Shown here: in pieces, positions 36,370 through 47,999 of the stretch | Numbering within the stretch: the stretch's first letter is position 1 | Layout of the letters: each line of letters opens with the position of its first letter | Source of the DNA: Marisa cornuarietis | Taxonomy: Eukaryota > Mollusca > Gastropoda > Architaenioglossa > Ampullariidae | Direction of reading: 5' to 3' | Length of the DNA stretch: 64,000 bases | NCBI GenBank assembly: GCA_004794655.1 | Contig: SMMW01000456.1 | Location: 1-64,000 of the forward strand | Translations under genes and position numbers: made by a program | The notes under the pieces: model-generated | What the model was told of the DNA's origin: nothing | The model's database searches: none | What the model saw: only the letters and a program-made list of their open reading frames with translations

Positions 36370-37700
36370 TCTACACATTGATTCTTGTTGACACAACCTC
36401 AGATGTATGTTGGAGGCCGTAGTTGTGTACGTCACACTGTGTAACAGTCTACATTAAATGTGTTCATGGGTCTAGTCACGTCTCATGTTATGTATGACTG
36501 TGTGTAGGTGACTGTGTATAGTGTCCCTTTGTGTGTGTGACTGTGTGTGTCTATCACTGTGTGTGTTCGGACATCGTATTTTTTGTCAACATGTCACTGA
36601 ATGATGACATAAAGTTCAATACATGGCACGATGTGGCGGCTGAAGCTCACCTGTTGAATGAGTAACAGGTGTTGCTTAGATGGAAGAGAAAAGGGGGGAC
36701 AATGTAATTAATGTTTCAGAAAACATTACCCAACTTAACACTACATTATCACCATGCACCGCCTTACTCTCAAACACACAAACAGAGTGAGAAAACGAAA
36801 TTGTATACACATATACACACATACCCACAAAAACTTGACACCCCACCCACACACAGTCACCAGATCTTGCTGCTTGACCTCAAAGACCTGTATGAAGGGT
36901 GCGTGAGTGCGTGTGTGTGAAAGAGAGTGTGCTATACACAATGATGCCATGATCATTACCTCTCTCTCTCTCCTGCTTTATCCCCTTTTCTCCAAATGTG
37001 GAGGGCTTGAACAGTTATCAATTTTTCTCTTACAAATCATTTCTTTCGGCTGGACATATTTCAGGAAGAGCGTTCTTTCACATCTAAAGGTGAGTTGTTA
37101 AAGTCTTTTTGAAATTTGTTCAGAGCCATGATGTTTGTCTGTTGACCTTTGCTGGGGAAAAAAACCGATCTCGAAAAGATAACTTGCTGTGAGGCCCTAA
37201 TACGAGCCACAAAGTGTTATCTACTCACATGGCAAACGATGAGAATGAGGTTGTAATGTAAAGTTCAAATGACATTTTAAGCTGACTATCTGACGACTGC
37301 TTCTCCCGGTGACACAGATTCGAGCCTTGTACCACCCGAGGGTACACACGTGGGTTCTTCGACGACTGTGATGCCTCGTACAGCCGCCAAACGAACACCG
37401 CCAACAGACGGTCTCAGTCCTTGAGAACCGACGACTTCTAGCGGCCTTAACGTTGAGCCTCTACCTCTCACACCGGTAGAGCGACCCCACAGTCACACAG
37501 CCCTTTCCTGTCCACGGCGACAGCAGGCAGTCCTGACAGTCCGTCGTCAATTACTTGCCTCCTTCTCTCAAGGTTCTCTAACCCCGATTCTTTCCTCCCG
37601 AGTCTTGCCCTCGTGGCTAAGACTCGGTCCGAGGCAGAAGTGTAGCTGGCGTTAGAAAGCTGAAGTGGCTTCGGCTGGTGACCCGTTGCTCCTCACTCAG
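36370..37700. other. Non-coding stretch
   Basis: No gene recognised. Low-complexity CA/TG-rich segments occur near 36,500 and 36,800. Confidence 0.5.
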
Positions 37701-37725
37701 ACGTCTCACCGAAAGTAAGTGAAGT

Positions 37726-37958
37726 TGTTTGTTATTTGTTTATTTAGTTGGAAAGTGCTTTCACCTTGCGGTGATTTCGCACTATAGGGGGAAAGGGAGG
37801 GGGAGGAAACCGGAGTACCCGGAGAAAACCCCCGCCGTCCAGCCCTGCGAACAGGTGTCACATACAGAGAGTGTCCCGAGACGAGATCTGAACCCTGAGC
37901 CACTCACTGCAGTGGTGACAAGCGAGTGTTTTAACCACTACACTACCGGGGGATCCTA
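37726..37958 (-). mobile_element. tRNA-derived SINE with target-site duplication
   Basis: The minus-strand head has box A (TAGTGTAGTGGTTAAAACAC region) and box B (GGGTTCAGATCTC). A central motif, GGGTTTTCTCCGGGTACTCC, belongs to a domain widely shared among animal SINEs. The direct repeat TAAGTGAAGT flanks it at 37716-37725 and 37959-37968. It is a different family from the 22.5 kb SINE. Confidence 0.85.
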
Positions 37959-38848
37959 TAAGTGAAGTGTGTTCCGTCCTTCTACTTATATCTCTACATT
38001 CTCACAGATACATACATCGAGGGATGCCATTGGTCACTCACTCATCATCCAATCAGCTACAATTACAGCCAGCAACGAAAGGAGGAAACCTGTCTCTCTG
38101 ACCAGTGGCCACGCCTACAGGTGGTCGCGGTCAGGTGGCTAAGCCTCCCTTTCCCTGTCTAATTACGTGGTCTGGCGGAAACCAGGTGCGCGCTGCCCCG
38201 AGGTATCTTTCTCTCCCTCCCTAGACTTTTGTTGACGGCGGCCGAAATCACTTAGAGCTGTCTGCTCCACGCGCCATTTAGGCGTCCATACTAAAACATA
38301 CACCTCTACACTGGACACACGCCCTCCTCTTTCTTGCCTAAAGGACCTTAGGCTTGTAAAGAGCCGCCATAGACAATAAGCAGGCCGATTGTTACCTACC
38401 CCCTAGAGTTATCTCATGACATAAGTATCCAGCTCACAACTTTAAGAAAATTGTACGATAAGTTTTTTTTTTCCACTGTTACCAGCAATAGTTACTATCA
38501 CCAACAACAGGACCGAGCAGCGACCCTCCTACACACCTACCCTAACCCATTTAAATGTGCGTGCGACTGTCTGTGTAAAACTTTGTGTGACAGACTATGT
38601 GCGAGTTTTAAAAGAGAGGAACTATTGGGGCCAGTTAAACGAGCTCAAGGTCCGTTACCTTTCATCTGACCGCCCTTATTCTGTGTAAATATTTATTTAA
38701 AAAATGATGATTGTCTTGATCTTTCAGGCTGGACGTACAGGATCGTCTTCTACCCACACTTCACAAATTTTGCTCTCGAGATAAAGATTAACAAATTGGA
38801 AGCAAAGATTGGTAATAAAATCTCTAAAGAATAACCTTACATCTTTGT

Positions 38849-38990
38849 CCCGCTGTACGTCACAACTTGTGATTGTCTCCTGATGACGACAAACTGATGG
38901 TCATCTGACGTCATCACCTCATGACGTGTTACATAACAACGAGTGTCAATATCAACATCATACACACTGGGTCTTGTTTACACAGCCTCA
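38849..38990 (+). pseudogene. Fragment copied from the 3' end of the nuclease-helicase gene
   Basis: Sequence from GTCCCGCTGTACGTCACAAC through the old stop region, 3' UTR and start of the 42-bp repeat matches 36005-36140 with few substitutions. Upstream of 38849 there is no match. It is a partial duplication or the tail of a decayed paralogue. A short exon-like frame at about 38728-38813 precedes it but does not match the gene. Confidence 0.75.
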
Positions 38991-38994
38991 CATC

Positions 38995-41010
38995 AACTCT
39001 TGCACCATTTGATGACACACTGCCAACGTAACACTACACCATCACCTGTCATCAGCTGTCTCTACATGTTACTGCATCAACACTACTCCATCACCTGTCA
39101 TAACCTGTGACATGTTACACCATCACCTGTCTCTACATGTTACTGAGCCAATATGTAGCGTACAAGGGGGTACATCAGTTGAGTATTGTTTTGTTCGACA
39201 CACAGGTGTGCCTTGGTTTGACACTGCCACGCTGGAAGTCACGAGAACTTGAAAGTCTCGGTTTTTACCTTATTTCACGTGCGAGCAGAACAGAGCTCCA
39301 TCCGTCCAGGTGGTTAGGGTGTCTGGTTTTTCTGTCGCTGTCATGCGAGTTGCATGAGAAAATTGAGGTTTCGGATATTTTAAAATTTTATGTGTGGGGC
39401 GGGCTTAGCTCACCTTGTGGCGATGTAAACAAGGGTTGGGTATATTACACCCGACATTAGCAAGTAGGAGAATGCTCGATTTGGACGATGGATATTCCGG
39501 CAATCCTGGTGTGTTGCTGCTGTGTGCTGTCACTGACGGGGTGCAGTCTTCATTCAGGCCTACCAGTCGTCATAGTGTATGTCGACGTGAGGCGCTAGAG
39601 AGAGCGCTGGTTAGTGACAAGAGTTGTCACCGTACTTACTGGTATTCAAGCCGAGGGCTGTGATTCTACTACCGGTACAGTACAGAAAGAACTTTTGCTG
39701 AAATTTGGATACAGGCGTCTGAGAACTTATCTGACGTAAACAGAGGGACTCCGCCGAGAGCGTGGAAGGCTGTGGGAAACTACGGGTGTTGACGGCTGGA
39801 GCTGGCGCATAGACGGCCTGTGGTTTGGCAAAGACGAGTGAAAGGGTGTCCGCGTATCTCCAAGGTGGGGAGGAGCATCCGATACAGAGAGGCTGAATGA
39901 CTTACTTGCGTGGGGCGATATCCTACAGACGATATCCGAAGTTGCCGGAGATCCACTGACGTGAGGCAGAGGCATGGGCTTCCGATGATCTAACACCAGA
40001 AGAACATCCCCAACGAAGTAAGACTTTGATTAAGGTAGAGTGACGCACCAGATGTCCTCCCTGTATAACTCATACGTGAGGAGTTGCTAAAATATTTGTA
40101 AAAAGAAATAACTTGAACTTTGAAAGAAAAAGGGTCAAGTGGAGAACTTTGTGTTTGCGCTTCGGGTCCAGAGTGGGAAGAAATTAAACACGCGTAGGAA
40201 GACGGATAGGTTATCCTTACTGAGGAGGTGATAAGGCCTAGGGTGTGCTACCCATTCTGACTCTGTTGTTAGAACCAAGTATTTGTGTGTTGGTGCCGAG
40301 GGCACTGTCGCTGAAAGACATTTCTTCATATTTTTGTTTTGATATACCTGTTATACACTATTGTTTGTCAACAATTGCTCCTTGTGTATGCCTGTTTATT
40401 GTTTACGTGAGCTTGAGCGGCGTAATAATCCAAGAAAGAGAGGGATTTTCAGGCTACGTCTAGCCGTGAGAGTTTAAAGAAATGCTAAATATCATGTTTG
40501 ACTAACTGCTCGTGTTAACTACTGATGCTTTGCCTTGTATAGAGCCGTACTGAGCATATTTTTTCTGTATTTAAATTGTGATTCTTGTAGTCAATAAGTA
40601 TTTGTCTCTTTGAGGGACGTTCTACACCAGAGTGGTCATTTGTTGATTGTGTTGAGTTAACGAATGCGCGTGTCTGCGGATGACTCGTCGTGTGTATGCG
40701 GGTGATCCGTGACACAATATTACTCCATCACCTCTCATGAGTCTCATCACCTTTCTCTACATTTTACTGTCAGCACTACACCATCACCTGTCATCACCTG
40801 TTCATGTATTTAATAGAGGAAACAAATCCCTCTTTCCTGCACGTGACTGTCTGTAAGAAAATGAGACTGAGACAAGGAAAATCCTGGCAATGGTGTCACT
40901 AGTGGTAGTCTAGTCATCATAGGTGTACAACAGGTAGGGCTATAATATTTTCTTGGTAGTATTACTGTCAGTAGTAATACTATAGTGATCACAGGTCAAC
41001 AAGTATTTGT
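38995..41010. other. Non-coding stretch with short CACCTGTC-type repeats
   Basis: CATCACCTGTC and ACATGTTACTG phrases recur near 39,030-39,140 and 40,720-40,800. Open frames near 39.1-40.0 kb have no recognisable content. Confidence 0.45.
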
Positions 41011-41012
41011 GT

Positions 41013-41275
41013 CTCTAGTAACACTATACTCATGATAAGCAGCTTACCCCTAGGGTAGTATTGGTGTCACTAGTAATATTATACTCGTGATAAGCAGCTT
41101 ACCCCCATGGTAGTATTGGTGTCACTAGGAATACTATTTTCGTGATAAGCAGCTGACCCCCATAGTAGTGTTGGTGTCACTAGTAATACTATACTCGTGA
41201 TAAGCAGCTTACCCCCATAGTAGTGTTGGTGTCACTGGTAATAGTATACTCGTGATACGCAGCCTACCCCCAGGT
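41013..41275. repeat. About 55-bp tandem repeat, 4-5 units
   Basis: GTGATAAGCAGCTTACCCCC recurs every 53-56 bp together with TTGGTGTCACTAGTAAT. Confidence 0.93.
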
Positions 41276-41526
41276 ATCAAAGGTTGCTAATTCCATATAT
41301 ATATATATATATATGCATCAGCTTTATCATGTTTTAAAAGTACCTGTACAAATTCTCAATGCGGTAAGGAGGCCTGCTATGTCTGTTGCACACATTCAAA
41401 CAATTACGCTTCTGTTGAGTCCTCTCTACATTGCTTGCGCTCAACTGCCTATTAGTTCAGCTGTTGCAGCTATGGCAGCCAATTCATCTATTATAATTGA
41501 TATTGTGCCTCCAAGAATCTGAATGT

Positions 41527-42185
41527 CTAGCACCATACGACGACCGGCGCACAGCCGCCTGTTACACGGGCCACCAGCAAAGCAGTCCACAGGCCGACCA
41601 TCCACTTCACTGGAAGCATTTCACAGTCCACAGTGCAGTCGTAGTCCCTGGTGATTGTGGTCACCTTCACACAGCAAGGAGGAAGTAAGCTTCTAAAATA
41701 CATATTGAGGGCAGTCACAACAACACAGACCTCATGAATTTTTAAACATTAACATCAGCAAAACCGCAAACTTTCAAAACAGTTTTTACAGGGCAAACAA
41801 AAGTGACTGCGAAAGGTGATCCACTTAGTATGGAAAAGCAAACAAACAAACAAAGACCCTGACCCTTCACCCTTTCCATGATCGTTTCCACCCTGACTAT
41901 GTGTCATGTCACCTTGTCCTTGTGACCCTGACACTTCACCTTTTCCATGGTCAATGTGCATCCTTCACTTAGACATTTACTTACAGACCGTGGGTTGATG
42001 AACCACCAAGTCTGTTCAAGTCCCTGAAGCTTGACCTCATCATCTGCAGTATCATCGTCATCGAGACTGTTGGTGTCTATGAAGGTGTCGACTTGACTTC
42101 TCCTAGAATGACAGTGAAGGCTGAATCTGCCAGAATAATTCACATGACAAGTCATGTTGCCACTCCTCATACTGATTGTGTCCAT
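41527..42185 (-). CDS. Unrecognised two-exon gene, 112 residues, Cys-containing
   Basis: Exon 1 is 42185-41985 and exon 2 is 41664-41527 (minus). The donor TCT|GTAAGT and an acceptor after a long pyrimidine run (ACTTCCTCCTTGCTGTGTGAAG|G) join in phase 0 and keep one frame of 112 codons plus stop. Exon 1 has two Cys, an N-linked glycosylation sequon (NYS), a poly-Asp stretch and a Trp-Trp pair. Exon 2 has DCTVDCEM, a hydrophobic segment rich in Val/Ala/Leu, and two late Cys. A stop lies just upstream of the ATG, but exon 1 could also be internal to a longer gene. I do not recognise the family. Confidence 0.45.
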
Positions 42186-42741
42186 GATTGTGACATGACA
42201 GTGTCAATGCATTCTTGTAGAAACGTTTTGTCTTAAAGTTGATTCAACGACCCCGTTGATATTATTGACATATCACATGTTATTTACACTGGTGCACTGT
42301 ACAATCTTCTATCATCAAATACCGAGTCACACAGAAAGAATTGCAAATATGTCACGTGATGACAGGTTGTGTAGTCTGTTGATGCTCAAGAACAAGATAA
42401 GAATTTCATGATATATTACAATGATAACACGTGACCTGTAGTAGACATAATGATATACCTCGGTATTTCACTAGAAGCACAATTATCGTGAACTGTTAAC
42501 ACAAATAATAAGAAGTTATTGACAAAGCTGACACATTGTTATGTATGTTGAAGTCAAAACAGTTTGATGAAATATTTCATTTAACTTCTCAAGGTTTTTT
42601 TAAATCAACTTTGTTGTTGTTTTGTTGTCTTCTTTCTCTCTCTCTCTCTCTTTCTCTCCGGGGTGTAGGGTACATCTTTCTTTATATTTATTTATCTCTC
42701 ACTGTTTTTATCTTATCTGTGCATCTCTTGTACTTCTTTTT

Positions 42742-43712
42742 CTTTCTCTCTGTCTGTATCGTTCCCTAGTGCGTTCAAAATTGGATTATGGATGCGTAGT
42801 CTATGGATCAACCAGGACATCATACCTAAAAAGGCTAGACACTGTGCACCATCACGGCCTGAGAATTTGTCTTGAAGCTTTCAGAACTACTCCAATACAC
42901 AGTCTATATGCAGAGGCAGGTGAACCCCATCTAGAGTTACGACGACTAAAACTACTTGCACTTCACTCTCAACGTTTAGATCACCCACTACTGGTTCAAC
43001 TCTTTGAACTTCTATCATTACTACAAAATAACAATTTTGACATTATCTTTATTTGGGTTCCTGGCCATGCAAGTATTCCAGGAAACACTAAAGCTGACAA
43101 GGCAGCAATAAAAGCCCTTCAGAAACCACTTGTGGTCCATACATTTGCCTCAGATTGGTACGCTTCTGTTAAACTGTATATCTCACAACTTTGACAGCTT
43201 CACTGGGACTCCATGATCACAACAAACTTCATGCTATTTTTCCAAAACTATCAGACTGTATAACACAAGAATTTCTAAATCGACGAGAAAAAGTGGTTAT
43301 AAATAGACAAAAAGCTGGACACTCATTTATCACTCACCGATATTTGCTTGCAGGAGAAAACCCCCCACTTTGTCCTTGGTGTAAAGACCCCCTAACCATA
43401 GAACATTTGCTCATCTCCTGTACAAAACTCGCTACAATCCGTCAAAACTATTTTACAGCACAGACTCGGGTGAACTTTTTGTCAAACACTCTTCCAAATC
43501 AATCCTGGCATATGTAAAGTCCATTCAGATGTTTCACCTGATATGATAAAACTTATGTGTTTAAAAACTGTTATTTTATAAAAACTAAGAAAAGAGAAAT
43601 CTCTAGACTTGTACAATTTCTTGATATCAACCTGTGAATAGTCATGTACATTGTTTTTGCCATGAGATAGCCTTAGTTGCTGACTTGGCATAAAACAACA
43701 ATTAACTAACTC
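42742..43712 (+). mobile_element. I/Nimb-type LINE 3' portion with internal deletion
   Basis: The frame to 43194 reads the post-RT LYRSLVRSKLDYG segment found also at 20.7 kb. It then joins directly to the end of RNase H (IIFIWVPGHASIPGN), so most of the RNase H domain is deleted. The frame at 43191-43517 ends with the CCHC knuckle CPWCKDPLTIEHLLISC. The 3' tail, GATAGCCTTAGTTGCTGA then GGCATAAAAC, matches the family tail and is followed by an A-rich end near 43712. Confidence 0.82.
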
Positions 43713-43724
43713 CTACATTACAAC

Positions 43725-44480
43725 CAGTGGCGTGCTGTCTGTGGATACGGGGGACTAGGCTAGTCCCCTTAAAGTCTCAAGTAATCAGTTTTTTTTTTTT
43801 TTTTTTTTGACGATACTTTAAAATAAAGTGTTTTAGAATTATTGAAAAGCGCCAGCGAAAAATGCGTCTTGCCTCTCTTCAAACCGTAGCGCCATTAGGG
43901 AACTAACCTTAGCAGTCGCTACCACGTTCCGCCTGCTGTTGATTAGAATTGTCTTCTCTACTTGGTGGATCACGTGGTCTTGGGACCAGGAGCCTGACTT
44001 CCCTTCCCGGCATCACTGCCTGTGTTAGCGCCAGGTTGTCCTGTGTGTCAAGTTACATGCCAAGCTTCTACTAAAGATTGACCAGAATCCGTGGTTGCAC
44101 AGTGACAATCTCCAACCTAAGTTTGTTAGTGTATTGTGGTGTCCACTGAGCGAACTTAACTCAGGACTGACTGAAAACAAAAATCTTTTTTGTAAATTAA
44201 GGTGGACTCGGTCGAGAAATCTGTTCCCTGCAATACGTCATGCGGGAACCCGCACCATCGATGTGAAGCTGCCTCTGATATTTTCACGTCATTATCATAT
44301 AATCAAAATTATCATAAAACCTGATTTATTTGTCGCTTGCTTGTATTACTATTTACGTAGTACGAAATACATGTTTAGGCATCAAGAGAAGCTGATTATG
44401 CAGGAAATCACGTAGCATCTCCAGACCCCGCTGGGGGAGCTTACAGTGCTAGACCCCTAGCTTGTCCCCACACGCCACTG
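43725..44480. mobile_element. Non-autonomous hAT-like DNA transposon with 8-bp TSD
   Basis: The ends are exact inverted repeats: CAGTGGCGTG at 43725-43734 and CACGCCACTG at 44471-44480. Imperfect matches follow further in (GGGGGACTAGGCTAG against the reverse of CTAGCTTGTCCCC). The flanks ATTACAAC (43717-43724) and ATTATAAC (44481-44488) form an 8-bp target-site duplication with one mismatch, as expected for hAT. The 106-codon frame inside has no recognisable transposase motif. It inserted right after the LINE tail. Confidence 0.82.
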
Positions 44481-44883
44481 ATTATAACACATTTTGTCAT
44501 ATGCCTTCCATTGTATAATAGAACAGCATCTCACATCTGTCAGTCTGTTTATAAGAGAACAGTGTGTTTATTGCAAAACACTCTATGCTTATATTTCATT
44601 GAGTCTTGGTGCACAGCATTGTGTAGCTGTATTTGTATTTTGGATGATCTGGTGGACTTTGTATGAAGCAGTGCTTATATTGTGTTGAGTTATTGTGCAC
44701 AGTGTTATAAGCTGTGAATATTTGCAGTTTGGATGATCTGTTGGGTGTTGTGTCAAGCACTCCAATATTTCTGCCACCATGAAACTTTCTGTTTTTTGGC
44801 TGTCGGGGTCAGTACAATGACTTTTACTGCCGTGAGGAGTGGTCTACCTTACAGTCACAGGGTCTCCTGCTGCTCTTCACAGC

Positions 44884-45375
44884 TTTTTCTCGTGACCAGA
44901 TGAGGGGTGTGAGGTGTGACCAGGTGAGGGGTGTGAGGTGTGACCAGGTGAGGGGTGTGACCAGGGGAGGAGCATGACCAAGTGAATGGTGCGATGTGGT
45001 GAGGAGCATGACCATGTGAGGGGGATAACCAGGTGAGGAGCATGACCATGTGAGGGGGATAACCAGGTGAGGAGCATGACCATGTGAGGGGGATAACAGG
45101 TGAGGAGCATGACCATGTGAGGGGGATAACCAGGGGAGGAGCATGACCATGTGAAGGGGATAACAGGTGAGGAGCATGACCATGTGAGGGGTGTGATGTG
45201 GTGAGGAGCATGACCAGGTGAGGGGCATGACCATGTGAGGGGTATGACCAGGTGAGGGGCATGACCAGGTGAGGGTGTGTGACTTGGTGAGGGGCATGAC
45301 CAAGTGAGAGGTGTGAACAGGTGAGGGGTATGATCAGATGACTAGGTGAGAGGCACGACCAGGTGAGGGACATGA
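44884..45375. repeat. About 34-bp minisatellite
   Basis: GGTGAGGAGCATGACCATGT and GAGGGGGATAACCA phrases recur every 34 bp with deletions. The minus-strand frames are by-products. Confidence 0.93.
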
Positions 45376-45529
45376 CTAGTCACACAAGTGTTTAAAAAGT
45401 CATGGCTGATTCCTTAGTTCAATGCCCAAGACTGAGAGGAAAGAAGCGCTGTAGTTGATGGTTTTACAACTTTGGAGGACAGGTGTAATATAAATGGGCT
45501 AAGTTATTATTGTTGTTCTCGATAATGAT

Positions 45530-45850
45530 CTTACAGCATGATAGAAAATTACTCTGTGAGGTTTTATATGCTGGGTTCTGATTCCCTCATATGACATGTC
45601 ACATAATGAAATAAGTGTATCAGTGGGCTTTGTTATCATTGCCTCATGACATTTCTCAAGCTGAACTAAGGCTATGAGTGGGCTTGGTTGTGATTCTCTC
45701 ATATGACATGTCACATGCTCACCTCAGTGTATGGATAGGCTTGGCTGTAATTCCCTCATGTGACATGTCACAAGCCGAACTAAGTGTATGAGTGGGCTTG
45801 GTTGGGACTCCCTCATATCACATGCCACATGCTCACCTCCGTGTGTCAAA
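45530..45850. repeat. Degenerate 57-bp tandem repeat
   Basis: CTCATATGACATGTCACA with a following GTGGGCTTGGTTG segment recurs about every 57 bp; a stray unit lies near 46,920. Confidence 0.8.
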
Positions 45851-46419
45851 GGCTAGCAGGCCACTTGCTGAACTCGGTGTATTAATGTATTTTTATTAGT
45901 GTGTAGGTAGCTTGCAGGTCTTTTCTGCCAATTCGCTGCTCATTTCAGATGTGAGTGAAGGAAACATTTCACATAAAAACTTTTTTTCTCAAAGAAGCAC
46001 ACAGAGTAAGGCTGTAAAATGTAAGTTTTGATGCTAAATGACTGCAGTCAGCTTGTTACCTTAGATCAGCTGCGCATTTCTGTTGTTATCTTGTTACCCT
46101 GAGACCATTTTCTCAGCCAGAGCAATTTAATTTGGTTTGAACACCTGAACAGTTTTGTATTGATTGTTTCTTCCCATTGACCATTATCACAGCTGGTGCA
46201 GACGTTTTTTAGTTTAATTGCGAATGTAACCATGTAGCCAAAATTCTTTGTGACCAAAATTGACCAAGTCTCTTAGGACATAGAAAAATGCATGAGAACA
46301 GTATAATTACAAAATATTCAAGTATTTCATAGTTGCATTTTAGAGTTTTATTGCAAATTTAAACTTAGTAATATGTGTTTCATGCTCGTCTCAGGAGGAG
46401 AAGATATATGATCTGGACC

Positions 46420-46720
46420 GTACTTCATGACCAGCTGGGTAGATTCTACATTGCTGGGTACAGTGCAGTAACCAGTGTTTAACACATTGTGCTGAAGTGT
46501 CGTAGATTACCTGACTATACTTGCTGGGTACATGCAGTACCAGTGTTTAATAAACTTAGATACAGTGCAGCAACCAGTGTTGAATAAATTGGGCTGTAGT
46601 GTTATAGATTACTGACTATACTTACTGGGTACAGTTCAGTAGAAATGTTGAATAAATTAGGCTGCAGTATTGTAAACTACTGACTATAATTGCTGGGTAC
46701 AGTGCACTACAATTCACAGT
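46420..46720. repeat. About 62-bp tandem repeat, 4 units
   Basis: TTGCTGGGTACAGTGCAGTA with a following CAGTGTTGAATAAATT segment recurs four times. Confidence 0.85.
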
Positions 46721-46756
46721 GTTGTATAAGTATTTGACTGTGATGTTACTTTGTGA

Positions 46757-46759
<3 letters not shown>

Positions 46760-46808
<49 letters not shown>
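46760..46808. repeat. (TG)n microsatellite
   Basis: About 24 TG units. Confidence 0.97.
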
Positions 46809-46810
<2 letters not shown>

Positions 46811-46987
46811 CAAATTGCATTTGATGCCTACCCTTAAAATGGGGTATGTTTATGCGAGTATTCAGGTGTAATATTGATTAAAAATCACTCTTTGTCATAT
46901 TTTATGCGCTAGGTTGTGATTCTCTCATATGTCACATGCCAAACTTCGTAGATTAGTTTATAAACAAATACATTGGTGTGTACACAG

Positions 46988-47124
46988 GAACACAAATCAC
47001 AGACGTGTGTGCTGCTGTCATAGAAATGCTGCAAAAATATGGATTGATGATGGAGGTGGAAGCCAACAGCTACATAGAGTCACTGGAGCGCAATCACCGC
47101 TGGCAGGTTGAAACCTGGTCTTAA
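46988..47124 (+). CDS. Exon-like coding stretch, possible terminal exon
   Basis: After an acceptor (GTACACAG|GA) a frame reads 44 codons with helical, non-repetitive content (ITDVCAAVIEMLQKYG, then NSYIESLERNHRWQ) and stops at 47122-47124. AATAAA lies at 47308. Composition differs from the repeats around it. No partner exon was found upstream on this strand, so it may be a stray or decayed exon. Confidence 0.3.
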
Positions 47125-47319
47125 CACAAGTGAAATGTTCCACTTTGTGTTATCACATTTGTCAAGTGAGTTGAAGGCAACAGAATTGCCACTTGCGGAA
47201 AGCAGTGCTTGGTGAAGGTTTGTGGTTCTCAGCTACTGAATGATGCTCAGACTAAGGACATCAGCAATAGAAGAGTTACCTCCAGGATGTGGTGTACATC
47301 TTGGGTGAATAAAGGCTGA

Positions 47320-47960
47320 TTAACATCCACATCTACCCTGGGTGGCAGACTGTACAGTCTCTTCTGTGAAAACATGTATTCAGTCCGCACCTACCCTGGG
47401 TGGTATATTGTACATTGTTTTTTGTGAATACATGTATGCAGTCCAGATCCACAACACTTGTTGTCTATGTTTTAATTATGGGCCATGGGTCGTGAGTCAG
47501 AGTATGTGTGTGGGAACAGAGTGACATCAAAGCGTGTATCTGCTGATTACAAAGTGCTGCATGTCCTGAGAAAATTTGTCACACAAGTGTGGATATCGCA
47601 GAACACAGAGCATGACATCAGCTTTAGTCTGGTGATTACAAAGTGCTGCTTGTCCTGAGAAAGTTTGTCAAGTGTGAATAACACAGAACACATGACATCA
47701 GCTTCTATGTATGTATTGTCTTTTGTTGGGTAACCTCTGACTGTGGGTATCATAACAGACACACTACACAGCTTGTATGTATGTATGTATGCATGTATGT
47801 ATTTATTGTCTTTTGTCTGGTATCCTCCGAAAAGTGGGTATCATAGCAGACACACAACACATGATATCAGCTTGTATGTATGTTGTCTTTTGTTGGCTAC
47901 CATCTGACAAGTGGGTATGCTGCTCCATTGGTACTGGTCATCAGAAGAATAAATGGATAG
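47320..47960. repeat. Loose tandem repeats with (ATGT)n
   Basis: ACCTACCCTGGGTGG (two units), ATTACAAAGTGCTGC plus TGTCCTGAGAAA (two units about 89 bp apart) and TTGTCTTTTGT plus GTGGGTATC units recur. (TATG)n is near 47,776. Confidence 0.75.
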
Positions 47961-47999
47961 TTGCAACCGATGACAAGGCTAGCCATTTAATTAGGTCTG

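Noticed and set aside
39727..39996. Open frames on both strands near 39.7-40.0 kb
   Set aside because: No conserved motif, start or splice context; the plus frame has internal stops.
44845..45373. 159- and 172-codon minus-strand frames
   Set aside because: Products of the 34-bp minisatellite.
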